From positions 1 to 62,879 of the forward strand of contig NZ_JADEWN010000027.1 of NCBI RefSeq assembly GCF_015207655.1: 62,879 nt of DNA, given 5' to 3'. A program made the position numbers and the translations under genes. Below, in pieces: positions 1 to 10,395 of the stretch (positions are counted from its first letter, which is position 1; each line of letters starts with the position of its first letter). This DNA is from Gloeocapsopsis crepidinum LEGE 06123 (lineage in GTDB: Bacteria > Cyanobacteriota > Cyanobacteriia > Cyanobacteriales > Chroococcidiopsidaceae). The notes under the pieces are model-generated. The model searched no databases and was not told where the DNA came from. It was given only the letters and a program-made list of their open reading frames with translations.

Positions 1-191
<191 letters not shown>

Positions 192-218
192 TCCTTCATT
201 TGAAGCTTAACTAAAATT

Positions 219-247
219 AAAGCGCCTCTTTCATCGGGGCGCTTTTT
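219..247 (+). terminator. Rho-independent terminator of psbA
   Basis: An 8-bp perfect stem, AAAGCGCC (219-226) with GGCGCTTT (238-245), is followed by a T tract. It lies 28 bases after the psbA stop codon, a normal position for termination of this highly expressed gene. Confidence 0.9.
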
Positions 248-330
248 CAGCATTTGGTATTTGATCTGATTAACCTGTGACAACGGTCGACATAAGTTAA
301 GATGCTATAGAAAATCAGAACCAGCTTTTG

Positions 331-392
331 ATCCTGATCTCTGAATCGTAGGTCTGCGCGATCGCGTGTCTTTTGATCCTTGACCCCTGCTA
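331..392. repeat. Dispersed repeat abutting a stop codon (copy A)
   Basis: This segment contains CTCTGAATCGTAGGTCTG, a GCGATCGC core and TTGACCCCTGC. Closely similar text occurs at 36247-36314 and more weakly at 32449-32500. In all three cases the element lies directly at the stop codon (TAG) of a minus-strand gene. It is a small intergenic repeat of the kind common in cyanobacteria; its function is unknown. Confidence 0.5.
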
Positions 393-1040
393 TATTTGAG
401 CAATAGCTTTTAATTCTTCTTGCAGCATTTTCTGATAGACCTGAGGTAAATGCTGTGTCATGACATTGTCTTCAATACCGTAGCCTAAGCTTGTCCAAGT
501 AGGAGAAAGTAGCCTGAGTACGCGATCTATGTTTCCTTGGCGAAGTAATGCTGCAATGTCAGTTCCCCAAGCTTGGCGATCGCTTAACCAAGCGTAAACA
601 ACAGCATCTTGAAATTCTGGCTGGAAACTATACGATCGCCAAAACATCAAGCCTGGTGGTTGAGGATGATATTGCTGTGCCTTTTCTTTCCAGGTTGTAT
701 TGAGCATTTGATAGCGTCCAGCTGCAGTAGAACAGTTGCCTTGATTTGGACCTGTAACAATCGTGATACACTTCTCTGGATGACTGCTCAAATCTTCAAC
801 GTGCTGACCGCCATAAAGAATTGTGTAGGGCTGGGGATGATTAGATTCGCTTGCTGATATTGTACGCATCAAAGCACGAAGGTAAGGATCGCCGCCATCC
901 ATGACTAATGGCGGAAGATAGCCTGTGGTGAAATCAATTTTAGGCGATCGCCTCACTTCTGGCTGTCGATGATGTACTAAATAACCTAGTGCCAAAACAG
1001 CAGTACTGCTTGCAATCAAACGTTTCCAAGACTTACGCAT
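390..1040 (-). CDS. Lambda-R-like lysozyme / lytic transglycosylase (GH104-type), membrane-anchored
   Basis: A 216-residue protein with a positively charged N-terminus and one hydrophobic segment (about residues 9-25), so exported or anchored. The rest resembles phage lambda endolysin R: ALMRTISASESN with the likely catalytic Glu, then YGGQ, a short loop with SSHP, and TAAGRYQ, followed by a helical C-terminal half. It probably cleaves peptidoglycan glycan strands in the periplasm. I start at the ATG at 1040; the longer frame would need a GTG two codons upstream. It is isolated, with no holin or phage genes around it, so it is probably a domesticated wall enzyme rather than a prophage gene. 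The family call is from motifs only. Confidence 0.75.
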   Translation of the reverse strand: MRKSWKRLIASSTAVLALGYLVHHRQPEVRRSPKIDFTTGYLPPLVMDGGDPYLRALMRTISASESNHPQPYTILYGGQHVEDLSSHPEKCITIVTGPNQGNCSTAAGRYQMLNTTWKEKAQQYHPQPPGLMFWRSYSFQPEFQDAVVYAWLSDRQAWGTDIAALLRQGNIDRVLRLLSPTWTSLGYGIEDNVMTQHLPQVYQKMLQEELKAIAQI

Positions 1041-1146
1041 TTGCACAAAAAATCAACGACAAAAAATGAGAGGGCAGTAAAAACTGCCCTTATATTAAAG
1101 TCAGAGGAAGATCGCTTGCTGTATGTTCCTCTTTGACAAAATCGCT

Positions 1147-1806
1147 TTAACCAACACTCGCAAAGAGTTCTTGAAAGCTTTTTGCTGAGGCTTCTGGCTT
1201 AGCGACAACTTCCACAACTTTATTTTTTGATTCAGGATTAAACAGCGCCTCAACGCATACCTGTGCTACTTTGGTGCGTGGAATACTACCATCAAACAAC
1301 GTATCCGCAGCAGACATGACAATTGGATTAGAGTTATCGTCATTTTTCAAACCGCCTGGTCGGACGATAGTATAGGTAAGACCACTTTTTTGTAGATACT
1401 CCTCCGCCTGCTTTTTCCACACTAAGATTAGCCAGAACAGATTTAGAGGATGAAACAGTTGAGAAGTACACAAGGAAGAAACAAAAACAAAATGCTCTAT
1501 GCCATTAGCCTTAGCAATATCTACTAAATTCTTTGTTCCTTCGTAGTCTACTTTGTAAGGTCCAGTGGGGTCAAAACTAGGTTTAGCGCCCGTTGCACAT
1601 AGTAATACAGTGCTGTCTCCTACCGCAGCACGAAGACTATCTGGCTGCAAGACATCACCGACTACTAACTCAGCCTCAGCCGGTAAAATCGCTTTAGCTG
1701 ACTCTACATTCCGAACCAAGGCGCGCACAGGAATGTTTCTTTTGACTAATTCTTGGACAATTCTGCGACCTGTCTCGCCTGTTGCCCCTGCTACAAATGC
1801 TTTCAT
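1147..1806 (-). CDS. Atypical short-chain dehydrogenase/reductase, NAD(P)-binding (SDR_a5/Ycf39-like)
   Basis: A 219-residue protein that starts with the dinucleotide-binding loop GATGETG (residues 7-13) and has the second-strand pattern ALVRN, as in NAD(P)-binding atypical SDRs such as the Ycf39 relatives. The VSSLCTS and TIVRPGGL blocks follow the Rossmann fold order. There is no canonical YxxxK pair; a WKKQAEEYL helix occupies that place. It is likely cytosolic or loosely thylakoid-associated. Substrate and partner are not readable from the sequence. It is transcribed alone, between the lysozyme and the divergent DUF1997 gene. Confidence 0.8.
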   Translation of the reverse strand: MKAFVAGATGETGRRIVQELVKRNIPVRALVRNVESAKAILPAEAELVVGDVLQPDSLRAAVGDSTVLLCATGAKPSFDPTGPYKVDYEGTKNLVDIAKANGIEHFVFVSSLCTSQLFHPLNLFWLILVWKKQAEEYLQKSGLTYTIVRPGGLKNDDNSNPIVMSAADTLFDGSIPRTKVAQVCVEALFNPESKNKVVEVVAKPEASAKSFQELFASVG

Positions 1807-1973
1807 TTTAAAGCTTATGCTGAATAAACGAACAATTTTTCGAGGAGTTTAACTAACTCTCGATCTCAATTGTAGTTTTGATGAACCTTGAGATAAGCTG
1901 CACAATGGCAGAGAAACTCTAAGCCCGACTTGGGAATCCTAAATACATAAGTCAAATTACAAAGGATGCGTTT

Positions 1974-2636
1974 ATGCTGTCGAGCAATGGTGAATATAAA
2001 TCTACTAGAAATGGGCAAGTGCATTGGGATGCACAATCAACGCTAGCAGAAAGTGACTATTCACATACTGATTCACCAACACGCTTTCATGGAAAGTTTA
2101 CTGACTGCATGGAAATGTATGCCTCTGCTGATGCAGTCGCAAACTACCTCAATGCTCACCAAGGCTGGTTTTGCCGCTGCGCTCAGCCAATGAAGGTAGA
2201 TTTTGTCAAGGAAAATGCATATGCATTGACGATTGGTCGTATTGGCTCGTTTGGCTATGAAGTAGAACCTAAGGTTGGCTTAGAACTTTTGCCCCCAAAT
2301 GAAGGCATTTATCGCATTCAGACAATTCCAGTTCCGAACTACACTGCCCCTGGTTATGATGTAGACTTCCAAGCAATGATGGAACTTGTAGAAGCAGCCC
2401 CCGCACCCAATACAAAAACAATGACACGCGTTGAATGGGAGCTAGATTTGGCAGTTGCAGTTCATTTCCCGAAATTTGTTCAACGTTTACCAAAATCGCT
2501 CGTTCAAAATACAGGCGATCGCCTACTAAACAACATCGTCAAACAAGTGTCGCGTCGTCTAACCTATAAGGTTCAAGAAGACTTTCATAAGTCGCTGGGT
2601 TTACCTGTGCCAACAAAATCAAAAAGGGCAACTTGA
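1974..2636 (+). CDS. DUF1997 family protein
   Basis: A 220-residue soluble protein. The central part contains a START-like folded region: FCRCAQPMKVDF, then IGRFG-type text (IGRIGSFGYEVEPKVGLEL), then paired strands ending in WELDLAVAVHFPKFVQRLP. This arrangement is typical of DUF1997, a family found in cyanobacteria and plastids. No function is established that I can name. The N-terminal 30 residues are polar and probably disordered. The gene stands alone and is transcribed divergently from the SDR gene. Confidence 0.8.
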   Translation: MLSSNGEYKSTRNGQVHWDAQSTLAESDYSHTDSPTRFHGKFTDCMEMYASADAVANYLNAHQGWFCRCAQPMKVDFVKENAYALTIGRIGSFGYEVEPKVGLELLPPNEGIYRIQTIPVPNYTAPGYDVDFQAMMELVEAAPAPNTKTMTRVEWELDLAVAVHFPKFVQRLPKSLVQNTGDRLLNNIVKQVSRRLTYKVQEDFHKSLGLPVPTKSKRAT

Positions 2637-2833
2637 AGTGAAACATAAATTGTTTTGGTTGGTAATTGGCGAAGCCGCCGCACGCCACCCGTGGTTTCCT
2701 AAGCAGAACGGCGGTAAAGGGTAAACGCTGTATATTACCCTTCACCATGTACGATTAGTTACATCAGCTCTATTTAATTTATGTTTAGAACTAAGGATTT
2801 GAGACTTTCACATCGAAGGCAGCAAGTTTCTAC

Positions 2834-3298
2834 TTATCGCTTGCTGAGGATGTTTTGGATGATTTGTATGCCACTGACTGCTTGCCAACTAAATAAAGCG
2901 AGTAAAGCAGAATTTAAGACAATGTGGGTGTAACGTGCCCAGTTCTGACCTTTTTGCATAAATGGTGAGAGGCTGGCAGAAACTGCAATCATCCCTGTCA
3001 TGCCTAATCCTACTAATAAGTGAGGTCCAAGAAATAGCTTTTGATTGTTGATGTAGGTAACACCCATCGCTGCTAGCGTACCTATCACCATGAGTGCTAA
3101 GATGACCGAACCAATTTGGTAGTGTTTAACGTTGTATCTACCTTTAATCAACTCTTTTTTAACTTCACCCTCGGCGTAGCGTGTCCGTCTTACTTGTACA
3201 CCTAAATACAGCGCATAAAATGAAGCCGCAAGTAAGCCCCACATCAAAACAGGGTGGATGAAATTTAGCCAGAATTTAACTTCTTGTGAAAGTTCCAT
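2834..3298 (-). CDS. DUF4079 family membrane protein
   Basis: A 154-residue protein with four predicted membrane helices, at about residues 10-30, 62-82, 90-112 and 122-145. The N-terminal block (FWLNFIHPVLMWGLL) and the His residues in the second half (HLLVGLGM, ARYTHIVLNS) are characteristic of DUF4079, a cyanobacterial family that resembles small cytochrome b561-like bundles. Heme binding is only an inference from the helix and His layout. It is a single gene with no operon partner. Confidence 0.75.
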   Translation of the reverse strand: MELSQEVKFWLNFIHPVLMWGLLAASFYALYLGVQVRRTRYAEGEVKKELIKGRYNVKHYQIGSVILALMVIGTLAAMGVTYINNQKLFLGPHLLVGLGMTGMIAVSASLSPFMQKGQNWARYTHIVLNSALLALFSWQAVSGIQIIQNILSKR

Positions 3299-3526
3299 TG
3301 CGTTCTCATCTGTTAATAAACTTGATAAAACTTAGCATAAGTTGTTTTAGAAATTTGACCAATGAGTAATTTATCCCAATGCAGTAGTGAGAACTGGTAA
3401 TCGGTACTTAGATAGAGTATTTTGCTACTACCTGGTCTGCAATCTAGTGGTGTTTCATCGCTCATCTATTCAAAAGTTGCATTTAGCGATACACTAACAA
3501 TGCCTTCGATGAGATGATGCTTGAAC

Positions 3527-4822
3527 ATGACTGCAACAAAAGACATCTCATTAATCAAGGCGGCTAAAAGTGGTGACATTCAACAAGTCCATGCACTCCT
3601 GAGTGCGGGTGCAAGTGTGAATGCTAGTGATGCCGATGGTACAACCGCCTTGATGTTTGCTGCTCAGCGCGGCTATAACGAAATTGTACGACTGCTACTC
3701 GTTAATGGGGCTGATGTAAATCGCCCAAGAAAGCTTTACAGTTTAACGCCACTGATGTTAGCTGCAGCGGCAAATCAACTGGATATTGTGAAAACGTTGC
3801 TAGCGCATGGTGCGGATGTCAATGCGATTAATGAAGATGGTAGCACTGCATTGATGATCGCTGCGCTCAAAGGTTATGCAAACATAGTACGTGTATTACT
3901 AAATGCTGGCGCTAAGGCTGTTATCCGCGATCAAGATGATGATACTGCCCTCAAGCTTGCTGTGCAGCAACAGCACGTTGATGTAGTTCAAGTGCTACTA
4001 GCTTCTAGAACACTCGATGTTAATCTCCAAGACGAGCAAGGTGAGACAATATTAATACAAGCTGTCGATCTGGGTGCAACTGAGGTAGTACAAGTACTGC
4101 TAGACGCAGGAGCAGATCCAAATTTGAATATTGAGGGAGGTAGTCCGTTAGCAGCCGCAGCCGCAGGAGGTTATATGGCGATCGCTTCAGCGTTACTTAA
4201 TGCTGGCGCTGAAATTAATGCTCAAGATCAAGACGGAGAAACGCCACTCCATTTAGCAGCTGTTGAAGGACATACAGAAGTTGTCCAGCTTTTGCTGAGT
4301 CGGGGTGCTGATGTAGAAGCTAGAAATTGTCTAGGTGATACGCCTTTAATGGTTGCAGTGTTACACGGACATAGCTCAATTGTTCGTGAATTGTTACAAA
4401 TATGCACATCAGATAAAGCTCTACTCAATATCACAACCTTAGGTGAAACGCCGCTAACACTTGCTGCGACTCAAGGACATACCGAGACAGTACAGCTATT
4501 ACTCAACCACGGTGCTGATCCCAATTTACCTGCTGATGATGGAAAAACCGCATTGATGAAAGCCGCTGATCGAAATCACATTGAGGTCATTGAGTGTTTA
4601 CTGAAATCTGGAGCGCAAGTCAATCTCCAAGACAAATATCATGCAACTGCCTTGATGTGGGCAGCCCACCGAGGTTTTACTGATGCAGTAGCAATACTGC
4701 TCAAAGCAGGCGCAGATGTCACATTAAAAAATACCGCAGGCTACACTGCTTTAATGCTTGCAGAATTTAATGGATATAAAAATGTTGTGCGATCGCTTAA
4801 AACAGCAGGTGCTCAAGAATAG
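3527..4822 (+). CDS. Ankyrin repeat protein
   Basis: A 431-residue protein made almost entirely of about thirteen 33-residue ankyrin repeats, with regular LLxxGADVN, DGxTALMxAA and GHxEVVxLLL patterns from residue 10 to the end. It has no signal peptide or membrane segment, so it is a cytosolic protein-binding scaffold. I use the ATG at 3527; the frame can be extended two codons to a TTG. One repeat near residues 285-305 has an insertion (LLQICTSDKALLN). The binding partner is unknown and the neighbours give no hint. Confidence 0.92.
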   Translation: MTATKDISLIKAAKSGDIQQVHALLSAGASVNASDADGTTALMFAAQRGYNEIVRLLLVNGADVNRPRKLYSLTPLMLAAAANQLDIVKTLLAHGADVNAINEDGSTALMIAALKGYANIVRVLLNAGAKAVIRDQDDDTALKLAVQQQHVDVVQVLLASRTLDVNLQDEQGETILIQAVDLGATEVVQVLLDAGADPNLNIEGGSPLAAAAAGGYMAIASALLNAGAEINAQDQDGETPLHLAAVEGHTEVVQLLLSRGADVEARNCLGDTPLMVAVLHGHSSIVRELLQICTSDKALLNITTLGETPLTLAATQGHTETVQLLLNHGADPNLPADDGKTALMKAADRNHIEVIECLLKSGAQVNLQDKYHATALMWAAHRGFTDAVAILLKAGADVTLKNTAGYTALMLAEFNGYKNVVRSLKTAGAQE

Positions 4823-5406
4823 CGATCGCCTTTGTTGTAGGACTAACAACAAGAGAGTTTGGCACGGTTTTTGCACTAATGATATTTAGATAACGAAAAT
4901 CGCAAATATCATAGAAAATCAAAAATGAGTACGCACACAAAAATTCTATCTTCTCAAAAAACGGGAGTGTTTATTATTCTTACAGGCTTAATCGCAGGTG
5001 GCTTAACTTTAGGAACGAAAACTACAACAATTGCTAAGCCTCGGCAAAGTGAAACAGGATGACAGCAATTCCAAAAATCACAATTCGGCGAGCGCGTAAC
5101 AACTGCGATATACCTAAATCTTGATGATGTTCGCCTAAAAATTTAGGTAATTGAATATACAGGACAACATTGTCTTGTTGCTTCAATAAAGAGAAACTTT
5201 AGCGTTAATAGCGCTTATTAGGTATAAAGATAAAAGCTTGCATAGCTATTAGTTAGAGATAATGCGTTTTGTACAAACACTTATTTATACTTTAACTATT
5301 TACCATAACTTTTCAAGACCTTATTTACCTATTCTTAACTTAAGAGCAATCTAATATAGCAGTAAAAATATCTATAATTTCTGTAAAAACTCAGTGACAG
5401 ACTATA
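4823..5406. other. 584-bp intergenic stretch, mostly non-coding
   Basis: AT-rich spacer between the ankyrin and Kelch genes. The only coding-like item is the 45-codon frame at 4925-5062, listed separately. The 340 bases before the Kelch gene contain no recognised RNA, repeat or terminator. Confidence 0.6.
4925..5062 (+). CDS. Short secreted peptide or 5' remnant of a lost gene
   Basis: An ATG frame of 45 residues. It begins with a charged segment followed by a hydrophobic run (VFIILTGLIAGGLTL) and ends soon after a TIAKP region, which looks like a signal peptide with its cleavage region and little else. The frame stops right after this. It may be the preserved start of a decayed secreted-protein gene, or a true small protein. 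No family recognised. Confidence 0.35.
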   Translation: MSTHTKILSSQKTGVFIILTGLIAGGLTLGTKTTTIAKPRQSETG

Positions 5407-6399
5407 ATGCGTTACTTTAAAAAACAGCCTATAATCTTAGCATTTATCATAATTATTTTTGTAGTATTAACTACACTTAAATCTTTAGCTGCAACTGAAA
5501 TTAAATGGACTACGGTTGCACCTTCTCCGGTGGGAACTGGAGAGGCAATGAGTGCAGTAGTCGGTGGTAAATTATATCAATTGGGCGGATATACTTCTAA
5601 TTGGAGACCAACAAATCGCGCGGATGCATACGATCCAGCAACAAATACCTGGAAGCGACTTGCAGATATACCAGTAAGAATTACGCACGCAGGAGTTGCA
5701 GCTGACCCAGGAAATATTTACTTAGCAGGTGGGTATGTTGGTAAGCCTGAAGGTGGACAATTATTTGCGACAAGAAAAGTTTTACGCTACAACATTGCAA
5801 CGAATACTTGGTCTGAAATGCCACCATTACCACAAGCTAGAGGAAGCGGTGGATTTAGTAATTTGAAAGGGGAATTGCACTTCTTCGGTGGAGCAGATCT
5901 TAATAGAATTGACCGTGGCAATCATTGGGTACTAAAGCTTAACAATCTCGCTGCTAATTGGCAACCAGCAGCGCCTTTACCCAATCCACGATCGCACTTA
6001 GGAGATGCAATTGTCAACGGCAAGATTTATGCGATCGGCGGGCAGCATAGTTATGATGACTACTTAACGACACAAAATACCGTCCATGCTTGGAATCCTG
6101 CAACTCAGCAGTGGACGAAAGTTGCTAATCTACCGCAAGGTCGTAGTCATATTGGGGCTGCAACTTTTGTCGTTAATGGAGAAATATATTTAGTTGGTGG
6201 CGAAGTTAAACACGAGATGGCAGTTAATAAGGTAACAGTGTACAATCCTAAAACTAATTCATGGCGTGAGTTAACGCCATTACCTACTAAACGCCACTCA
6301 GGAGTTAGTGGTTTTATTAACGGTAATATTTACTATTCTTCAGGCGCTCCAGCTTTCAACAAAACAGTGTACCGAGGTAGATTTCAGCTTGTAAATTAG
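5407..6399 (+). CDS. Secreted Kelch-repeat beta-propeller protein
   Basis: A 330-residue protein with an N-terminal signal peptide (hydrophobic about residues 9-27, cleavage after LAA). It then has six Kelch-like blades, each showing a GGK or GGxxY turn and a DPATNTW/YNxxTNTW strand, with lengths near 50 residues. The fold is a beta-propeller, probably periplasmic or extracellular and binding sugars or proteins. No catalytic Cys-Tyr centre of galactose oxidase type is visible. It ends 10 bp before the convergent thioesterase gene. Confidence 0.9.
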   Translation: MRYFKKQPIILAFIIIIFVVLTTLKSLAATEIKWTTVAPSPVGTGEAMSAVVGGKLYQLGGYTSNWRPTNRADAYDPATNTWKRLADIPVRITHAGVAADPGNIYLAGGYVGKPEGGQLFATRKVLRYNIATNTWSEMPPLPQARGSGGFSNLKGELHFFGGADLNRIDRGNHWVLKLNNLAANWQPAAPLPNPRSHLGDAIVNGKIYAIGGQHSYDDYLTTQNTVHAWNPATQQWTKVANLPQGRSHIGAATFVVNGEIYLVGGEVKHEMAVNKVTVYNPKTNSWRELTPLPTKRHSGVSGFINGNIYYSSGAPAFNKTVYRGRFQLVN

Positions 6400-6409
6400 G
6401 AAAATTCCT

Positions 6410-6823
6410 TCAAGAATGTTGCATTTGCACAAAAGCATCTAATAACACGTCAGGAATTGGTCTAGGGCGCATTGTCATTGAGTCTACCCATACCCATAAG
6501 GCTTCAGCTGTTACTAATAAGTGATCGTTGCCATGTTTGCGAATTTCATAGCGTCGAATCGCACGCGTACCGCGCATTTCTTGCAACCAAGTACGAACTT
6601 CTAGAGTGTCACCAGCGATCGCCGGACGAAGGTAATCAATCTCAATCCGGCGCATCACAAACACACCACCGAGTTGACGATAAACATCTAAAGAAAAACC
6701 AAGATGTTCTAAATGTTCAATCGCGGATTGTTCAAGGTAATGTTGATAGACTGAGTTATTGACATGACCCAGAGCATCCATTTCATAATGGCGTACCCGT
6801 AATTGTGTTGTAAATGGTTGCAT
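6410..6823 (-). CDS. Hot-dog fold acyl-CoA thioesterase (4HBT, YbgC/FadM-like)
   Basis: A 137-residue protein with the 4HBT signature RHYEMDALGHVNNSVYQHYLEQS, in which the Asp near residue 16 is the usual catalytic acid, followed by IDYLRPAIAGD. It should hydrolyse an acyl-CoA thioester in the cytosol; the chain length is not predictable. The start lies 6 bp after the gcvP stop, so the gene is probably the last cistron of the glycine cleavage transcript. Why a thioesterase sits there is unclear. It could simply be read-through coupling. Confidence 0.85.
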   Translation of the reverse strand: MQPFTTQLRVRHYEMDALGHVNNSVYQHYLEQSAIEHLEHLGFSLDVYRQLGGVFVMRRIEIDYLRPAIAGDTLEVRTWLQEMRGTRAIRRYEIRKHGNDHLLVTAEALWVWVDSMTMRPRPIPDVLLDAFVQMQHS

Positions 6824-6829
6824 ACTTTA

Positions 6830-9763
6830 TTACTCTTCACTATACGCTTCCATTGGTAAACACGAGCAGACGAAATTGCGATCGCCATAAGCATTATCAA
6901 TGCGTCCAACGGTAGTCCAGAATTTGTGTTCGCGAGTTTGTGGTGTAGGATAAGCGGCTTGTTCGCGTGAATAAGGATGTTGCCAATCGGAAGCGATCAA
7001 AGTATCGGCAGTATGCGGGGCATTTTTCAAAACATTATCATGCATATCTACCTTACCTGCCTCAATTTCCGCGATTTCTTGGCGAATTTGAATCATTGCC
7101 TCACAAAAACGATCCAATTCTGCTTTTGATTCACTTTCTGTTGGTTCTACCATCATTGTGCCAGCAACAGGCCAAGAAACTGTTGGTGCGTGGAAGCCGT
7201 AATCCATCAAACGCTTGGCAATGTCGTCTACCTCAATTCCGGCAGATTTCTTGAGCGATCGCAAATCTAAAATACACTCGTGCGCAACTAATCCTGATTT
7301 GCCCTTATATAACACTGGGTAGTAAGGTTCTAAGCGATGGGCAATGTAATTAGCATTGAGAATCGCGACCTTAGTTGCTTGCGTTAATCCTGCTGCACCC
7401 ATCAGCGTAATATACATCCAGGAAATCGGTAAAATACTGGCACTACCCCAAGGCGCAGCAGCAATCGCCCCGATACTTTGTTCGTCACCAATCTCCACCA
7501 CCGCATGACCTGGTAAAAACGCAACAAGATGCGCTGCGACACCAATTGGTCCCATTCCTGGACCACCACCACCATGCGGAATGCAGAAAGTTTTGTGTAA
7601 GTTCAAGTGACACACATCCGCACCATAATCGCCAGGACGACAAATTCCGACTTGGGCGTTCATATTTGCCCCATCCATGTAAACTTGTCCGCCGTGGGCG
7701 TGGATAATCGCGCAAATATCCTTAATTTGTGCTTCAAAAACACCATGTGTTGAAGGATATGTCACCATTAAAGCCGCAAGTTCGTGACTGTGTTTTTCAG
7801 CTTTTGCTTGCAGATCGTTAATGTCAATATTGCCTTGTTTGTCACAAGCGATCGCCACGACTTTCATCCCCGCCATCACTGCACTTGCGGGATTTGTCCC
7901 GTGGGCTGATTCTGGAATCAGACAAACATTTCGATGGGCTTCACCGCGACTTTCGTGATATTGACGGATGACAAGTAACCCCGCATATTCTCCTTGCGCG
8001 CCCGCATTTGGTTGTAGGGAAATTCCGGCAAAACCTGTGATTTCAGCTAAAGCTTGTTCGAGTTGTGCAAATAAGATTTGATACCCTCTGGTTTGGGACA
8101 ATGGTGCGAATGGATGAATTTTGCAAAATTCCCACCACGAGATTGGTAACATTTCGGTAGTCGCATTCAACTTCATCGTGCATGATCCTAAAGGAATCAT
8201 CGATGTTGTCAGCGATAGATCCTTAGCTTGCAATCGGTAAATATACCGCAGCATCTCGGTTTCAGCATGGTAGCTGTTAAATACAGGATGCGTTAGATAG
8301 CGACTAGTGCGACTAAACGGTTTGATACTCTCAAATGCCGATTGAGGAGTTGCTAATTCTTCTAGCGTAAAAGACACTTCACTTCCAGCAAAAATTTGCC
8401 ATAAATCATAGAGTTCAGCTTCTGTTGTTGTTTCATCTAAGCTAATCGCGACCGCACTTTCATTAATAGTTCGTAGATTGATTTGCTGAGCTAAAGCTGC
8501 TTCAATGATTTCTGCGACACGTTCTGGTTCAAGGTTTACCCGCAGTGTATCAAAGTAGTGTTCTGAACTAACGGTATAGCCTAAATGCTTCAGACCTTCA
8601 GCCAAAAGGGCTGTTAGCTGATGAACTCGTTGGGCGATATTTTTCAAGCCTTGCGATCCGTGATAAACCGCGTACATTGATGCCATAACCGCTAATAACA
8701 CTTGGGCGGTACAAATGTTACTAGTTGCTTTTTCCCGACGAATATGCTGTTCTCTAGTTTGTAGTGCAAGACGTAGCGCTGGCTTACCATGAATATCTTT
8801 TGAAACACCAACAATTCGTCCTGGTACTTGTCGCTTGTATTGCTCTTTTGTTGCAAAATAAGCTGCATGAGGACCGCCGTAGCCAAGGGGAACGCCAAAA
8901 CGCTGAGTACTCCCAATCGCGATATCAGCCCCAAATTCTCCAGGCGGCGTCAGTAAACACAGGCTTAAAAGATCGGCTGCAACTGTGATTAAAGCCCCTA
9001 CTGTATGGGCTTGTTCGACAAAACTACGATAATCGTAAATTATCCCGTCACTCGCTGGATATTGTAGCAACGCACCAAAGACAGAATCATCCCAAGTAAA
9101 CGTTTGATGGTCGCCGACAACAATTTTAATTCCTAGCGGTACAGCGCGAGTTTCAACAACTGCGATCGTTTGCGGATGGCAATCTTGGGAAACGAAAAAG
9201 GTATTTGCTTTTTGCTTACACAGCCCATAACTCATCGCCATCGCTTCGGCTGCTGCTGTTGCTTCATCAAGGAGTGAGGCATTGGCAATTTCCAAACTTG
9301 TTAGATCAATAATCATTGTCTGGAAATTCAGTAGTGCTTCTAGTCGTCCTTGCGAAATCTCTGGTTGATAGGGAGTATAGGCAGTGTACCAGCCTGGATT
9401 TTCTAGAATATTGCGTTGAATGACAGGTGGGGTAATGCAGTCGTGATACCCCATGCCAATAAATGAGCGAAATACTTGATTTTTCGAGGCGATTTCTTTT
9501 AGTTTAGCTAAGGCTGCGTATTCACTCTGCGCTGGTTCTAGCTGAAGCGATCTATTGAGTCGAATTGCCTGCGGTACAGTTTGGTCGATTAAAGCATCAA
9601 GCGTTGCCAAACCCAATTCGTCAAGCATTTGTTGAATTTCTTCCGGCTTAGAACCAATGTGCCTTTGTGCGAAAGAAAAAGATTCTTGTGCTTCTTCTAC
9701 CAGCTGCTGACGAATTGAACCAGTACTAGAGCTATAAGCTACCACAGACTGCTCTCCAGACAC
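6830..9763 (-). CDS. gcvP: Glycine dehydrogenase (decarboxylating), P-protein
   Basis: A 977-residue, full-length fused P-protein with both halves of the PLP-dependent decarboxylase fold. The N-terminal half has RHIGS and the C-terminal half has [17 protein letters not shown], in which the Lys near residue 724 binds PLP. It decarboxylates glycine and transfers the aminomethyl group to lipoylated GcvH, a step needed for photorespiratory glycine in cyanobacteria. The start codon is GTG at 9763, preceded by a purine-rich stretch. It is 123 bp downstream of gcvH and 6 bp upstream of the thioesterase. Confidence 0.98.
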   Translation of the reverse strand: MSGEQSVVAYSSSTGSIRQQLVEEAQESFSFAQRHIGSKPEEIQQMLDELGLATLDALIDQTVPQAIRLNRSLQLEPAQSEYAALAKLKEIASKNQVFRSFIGMGYHDCITPPVIQRNILENPGWYTAYTPYQPEISQGRLEALLNFQTMIIDLTSLEIANASLLDEATAAAEAMAMSYGLCKQKANTFFVSQDCHPQTIAVVETRAVPLGIKIVVGDHQTFTWDDSVFGALLQYPASDGIIYDYRSFVEQAHTVGALITVAADLLSLCLLTPPGEFGADIAIGSTQRFGVPLGYGGPHAAYFATKEQYKRQVPGRIVGVSKDIHGKPALRLALQTREQHIRREKATSNICTAQVLLAVMASMYAVYHGSQGLKNIAQRVHQLTALLAEGLKHLGYTVSSEHYFDTLRVNLEPERVAEIIEAALAQQINLRTINESAVAISLDETTTEAELYDLWQIFAGSEVSFTLEELATPQSAFESIKPFSRTSRYLTHPVFNSYHAETEMLRYIYRLQAKDLSLTTSMIPLGSCTMKLNATTEMLPISWWEFCKIHPFAPLSQTRGYQILFAQLEQALAEITGFAGISLQPNAGAQGEYAGLLVIRQYHESRGEAHRNVCLIPESAHGTNPASAVMAGMKVVAIACDKQGNIDINDLQAKAEKHSHELAALMVTYPSTHGVFEAQIKDICAIIHAHGGQVYMDGANMNAQVGICRPGDYGADVCHLNLHKTFCIPHGGGGPGMGPIGVAAHLVAFLPGHAVVEIGDEQSIGAIAAAPWGSASILPISWMYITLMGAAGLTQATKVAILNANYIAHRLEPYYPVLYKGKSGLVAHECILDLRSLKKSAGIEVDDIAKRLMDYGFHAPTVSWPVAGTMMVEPTESESKAELDRFCEAMIQIRQEIAEIEAGKVDMHDNVLKNAPHTADTLIASDWQHPYSREQAAYPTPQTREHKFWTTVGRIDNAYGDRNFVCSCLPMEAYSEE

Positions 9764-9886
9764 GACTTCTTCTTCATATTCTGCAACATTATTTTAAATA
9801 ACGAGAACTAGGGACAGGATAATTATGCAATTTCATGACTTTTTCATACCTCAATCTTTCAATCCCTAGCCTGATTTAATCTCTAA

Positions 9887-10276
9887 CTACTCACCCTCTA
9901 CTTGTGCCTGATACTCATCCGCAGACATCGTATCATCAAGTTCACTAGGGTCAGTTATTTTTACTTTTAACAACCAACTTTCGCCATAGGGGTCATCGGC
10001 TAACTGTTCAGGTGCCTCTACTATGGCATCGTTACACTCTACTACTGTACCGCTTACTGCGGCGTACAAGTTCTCCACAGCCTTCACCGACTCAATTGTG
10101 CCAAAGCTTTCTCCTTTCGTGATGGCATCACCAACTTCTGGCAATTCTAGAAACACAATGTCACCTAGTTGATCTACAGCAAAGGCGCTAATCCCAATTG
10201 TGGCGATATCGCCATCTAACCGTACGTACTCGTGAGAATCTTGATATTTTAAATCGCTGGGATATTCCAGTGCCAT
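9887..10276 (-). CDS. gcvH: Glycine cleavage system H protein
   Basis: A 129-residue protein with the lipoyl attachment motif [15 protein letters not shown], in which the Lys carries lipoate, and the typical [10 protein letters not shown] strand. It shuttles the aminomethyl group between GcvP, GcvT and the lipoamide dehydrogenase. I start at the ATG at 10276, which has GAGG just upstream and begins [11 protein letters not shown] as expected for the family. The longer frame starting 60 bases earlier gives an unrelated 20-residue extension. Confidence 0.97.
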   Translation of the reverse strand: MALEYPSDLKYQDSHEYVRLDGDIATIGISAFAVDQLGDIVFLELPEVGDAITKGESFGTIESVKAVENLYAAVSGTVVECNDAIVEAPEQLADDPYGESWLLKVKITDPSELDDTMSADEYQAQVEGE

Positions 10277-10395
10277 ATGTAACCTCAACAATAAAAAGTT
10301 TTGATACTTAGTACTTTCTACAGCATGCATCATCAAGCTGTAGAGTGAGCATTTTAGTGCTAGCGCTCATTATTTCATAAAAATCTGGGACGATT

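Noticed and set aside
390-1040. Prophage remnant suggested by the lambda-R-like lysozyme
   Set aside because: No holin, spanin, terminase or structural gene lies nearby, and the protein has its own N-terminal membrane segment.
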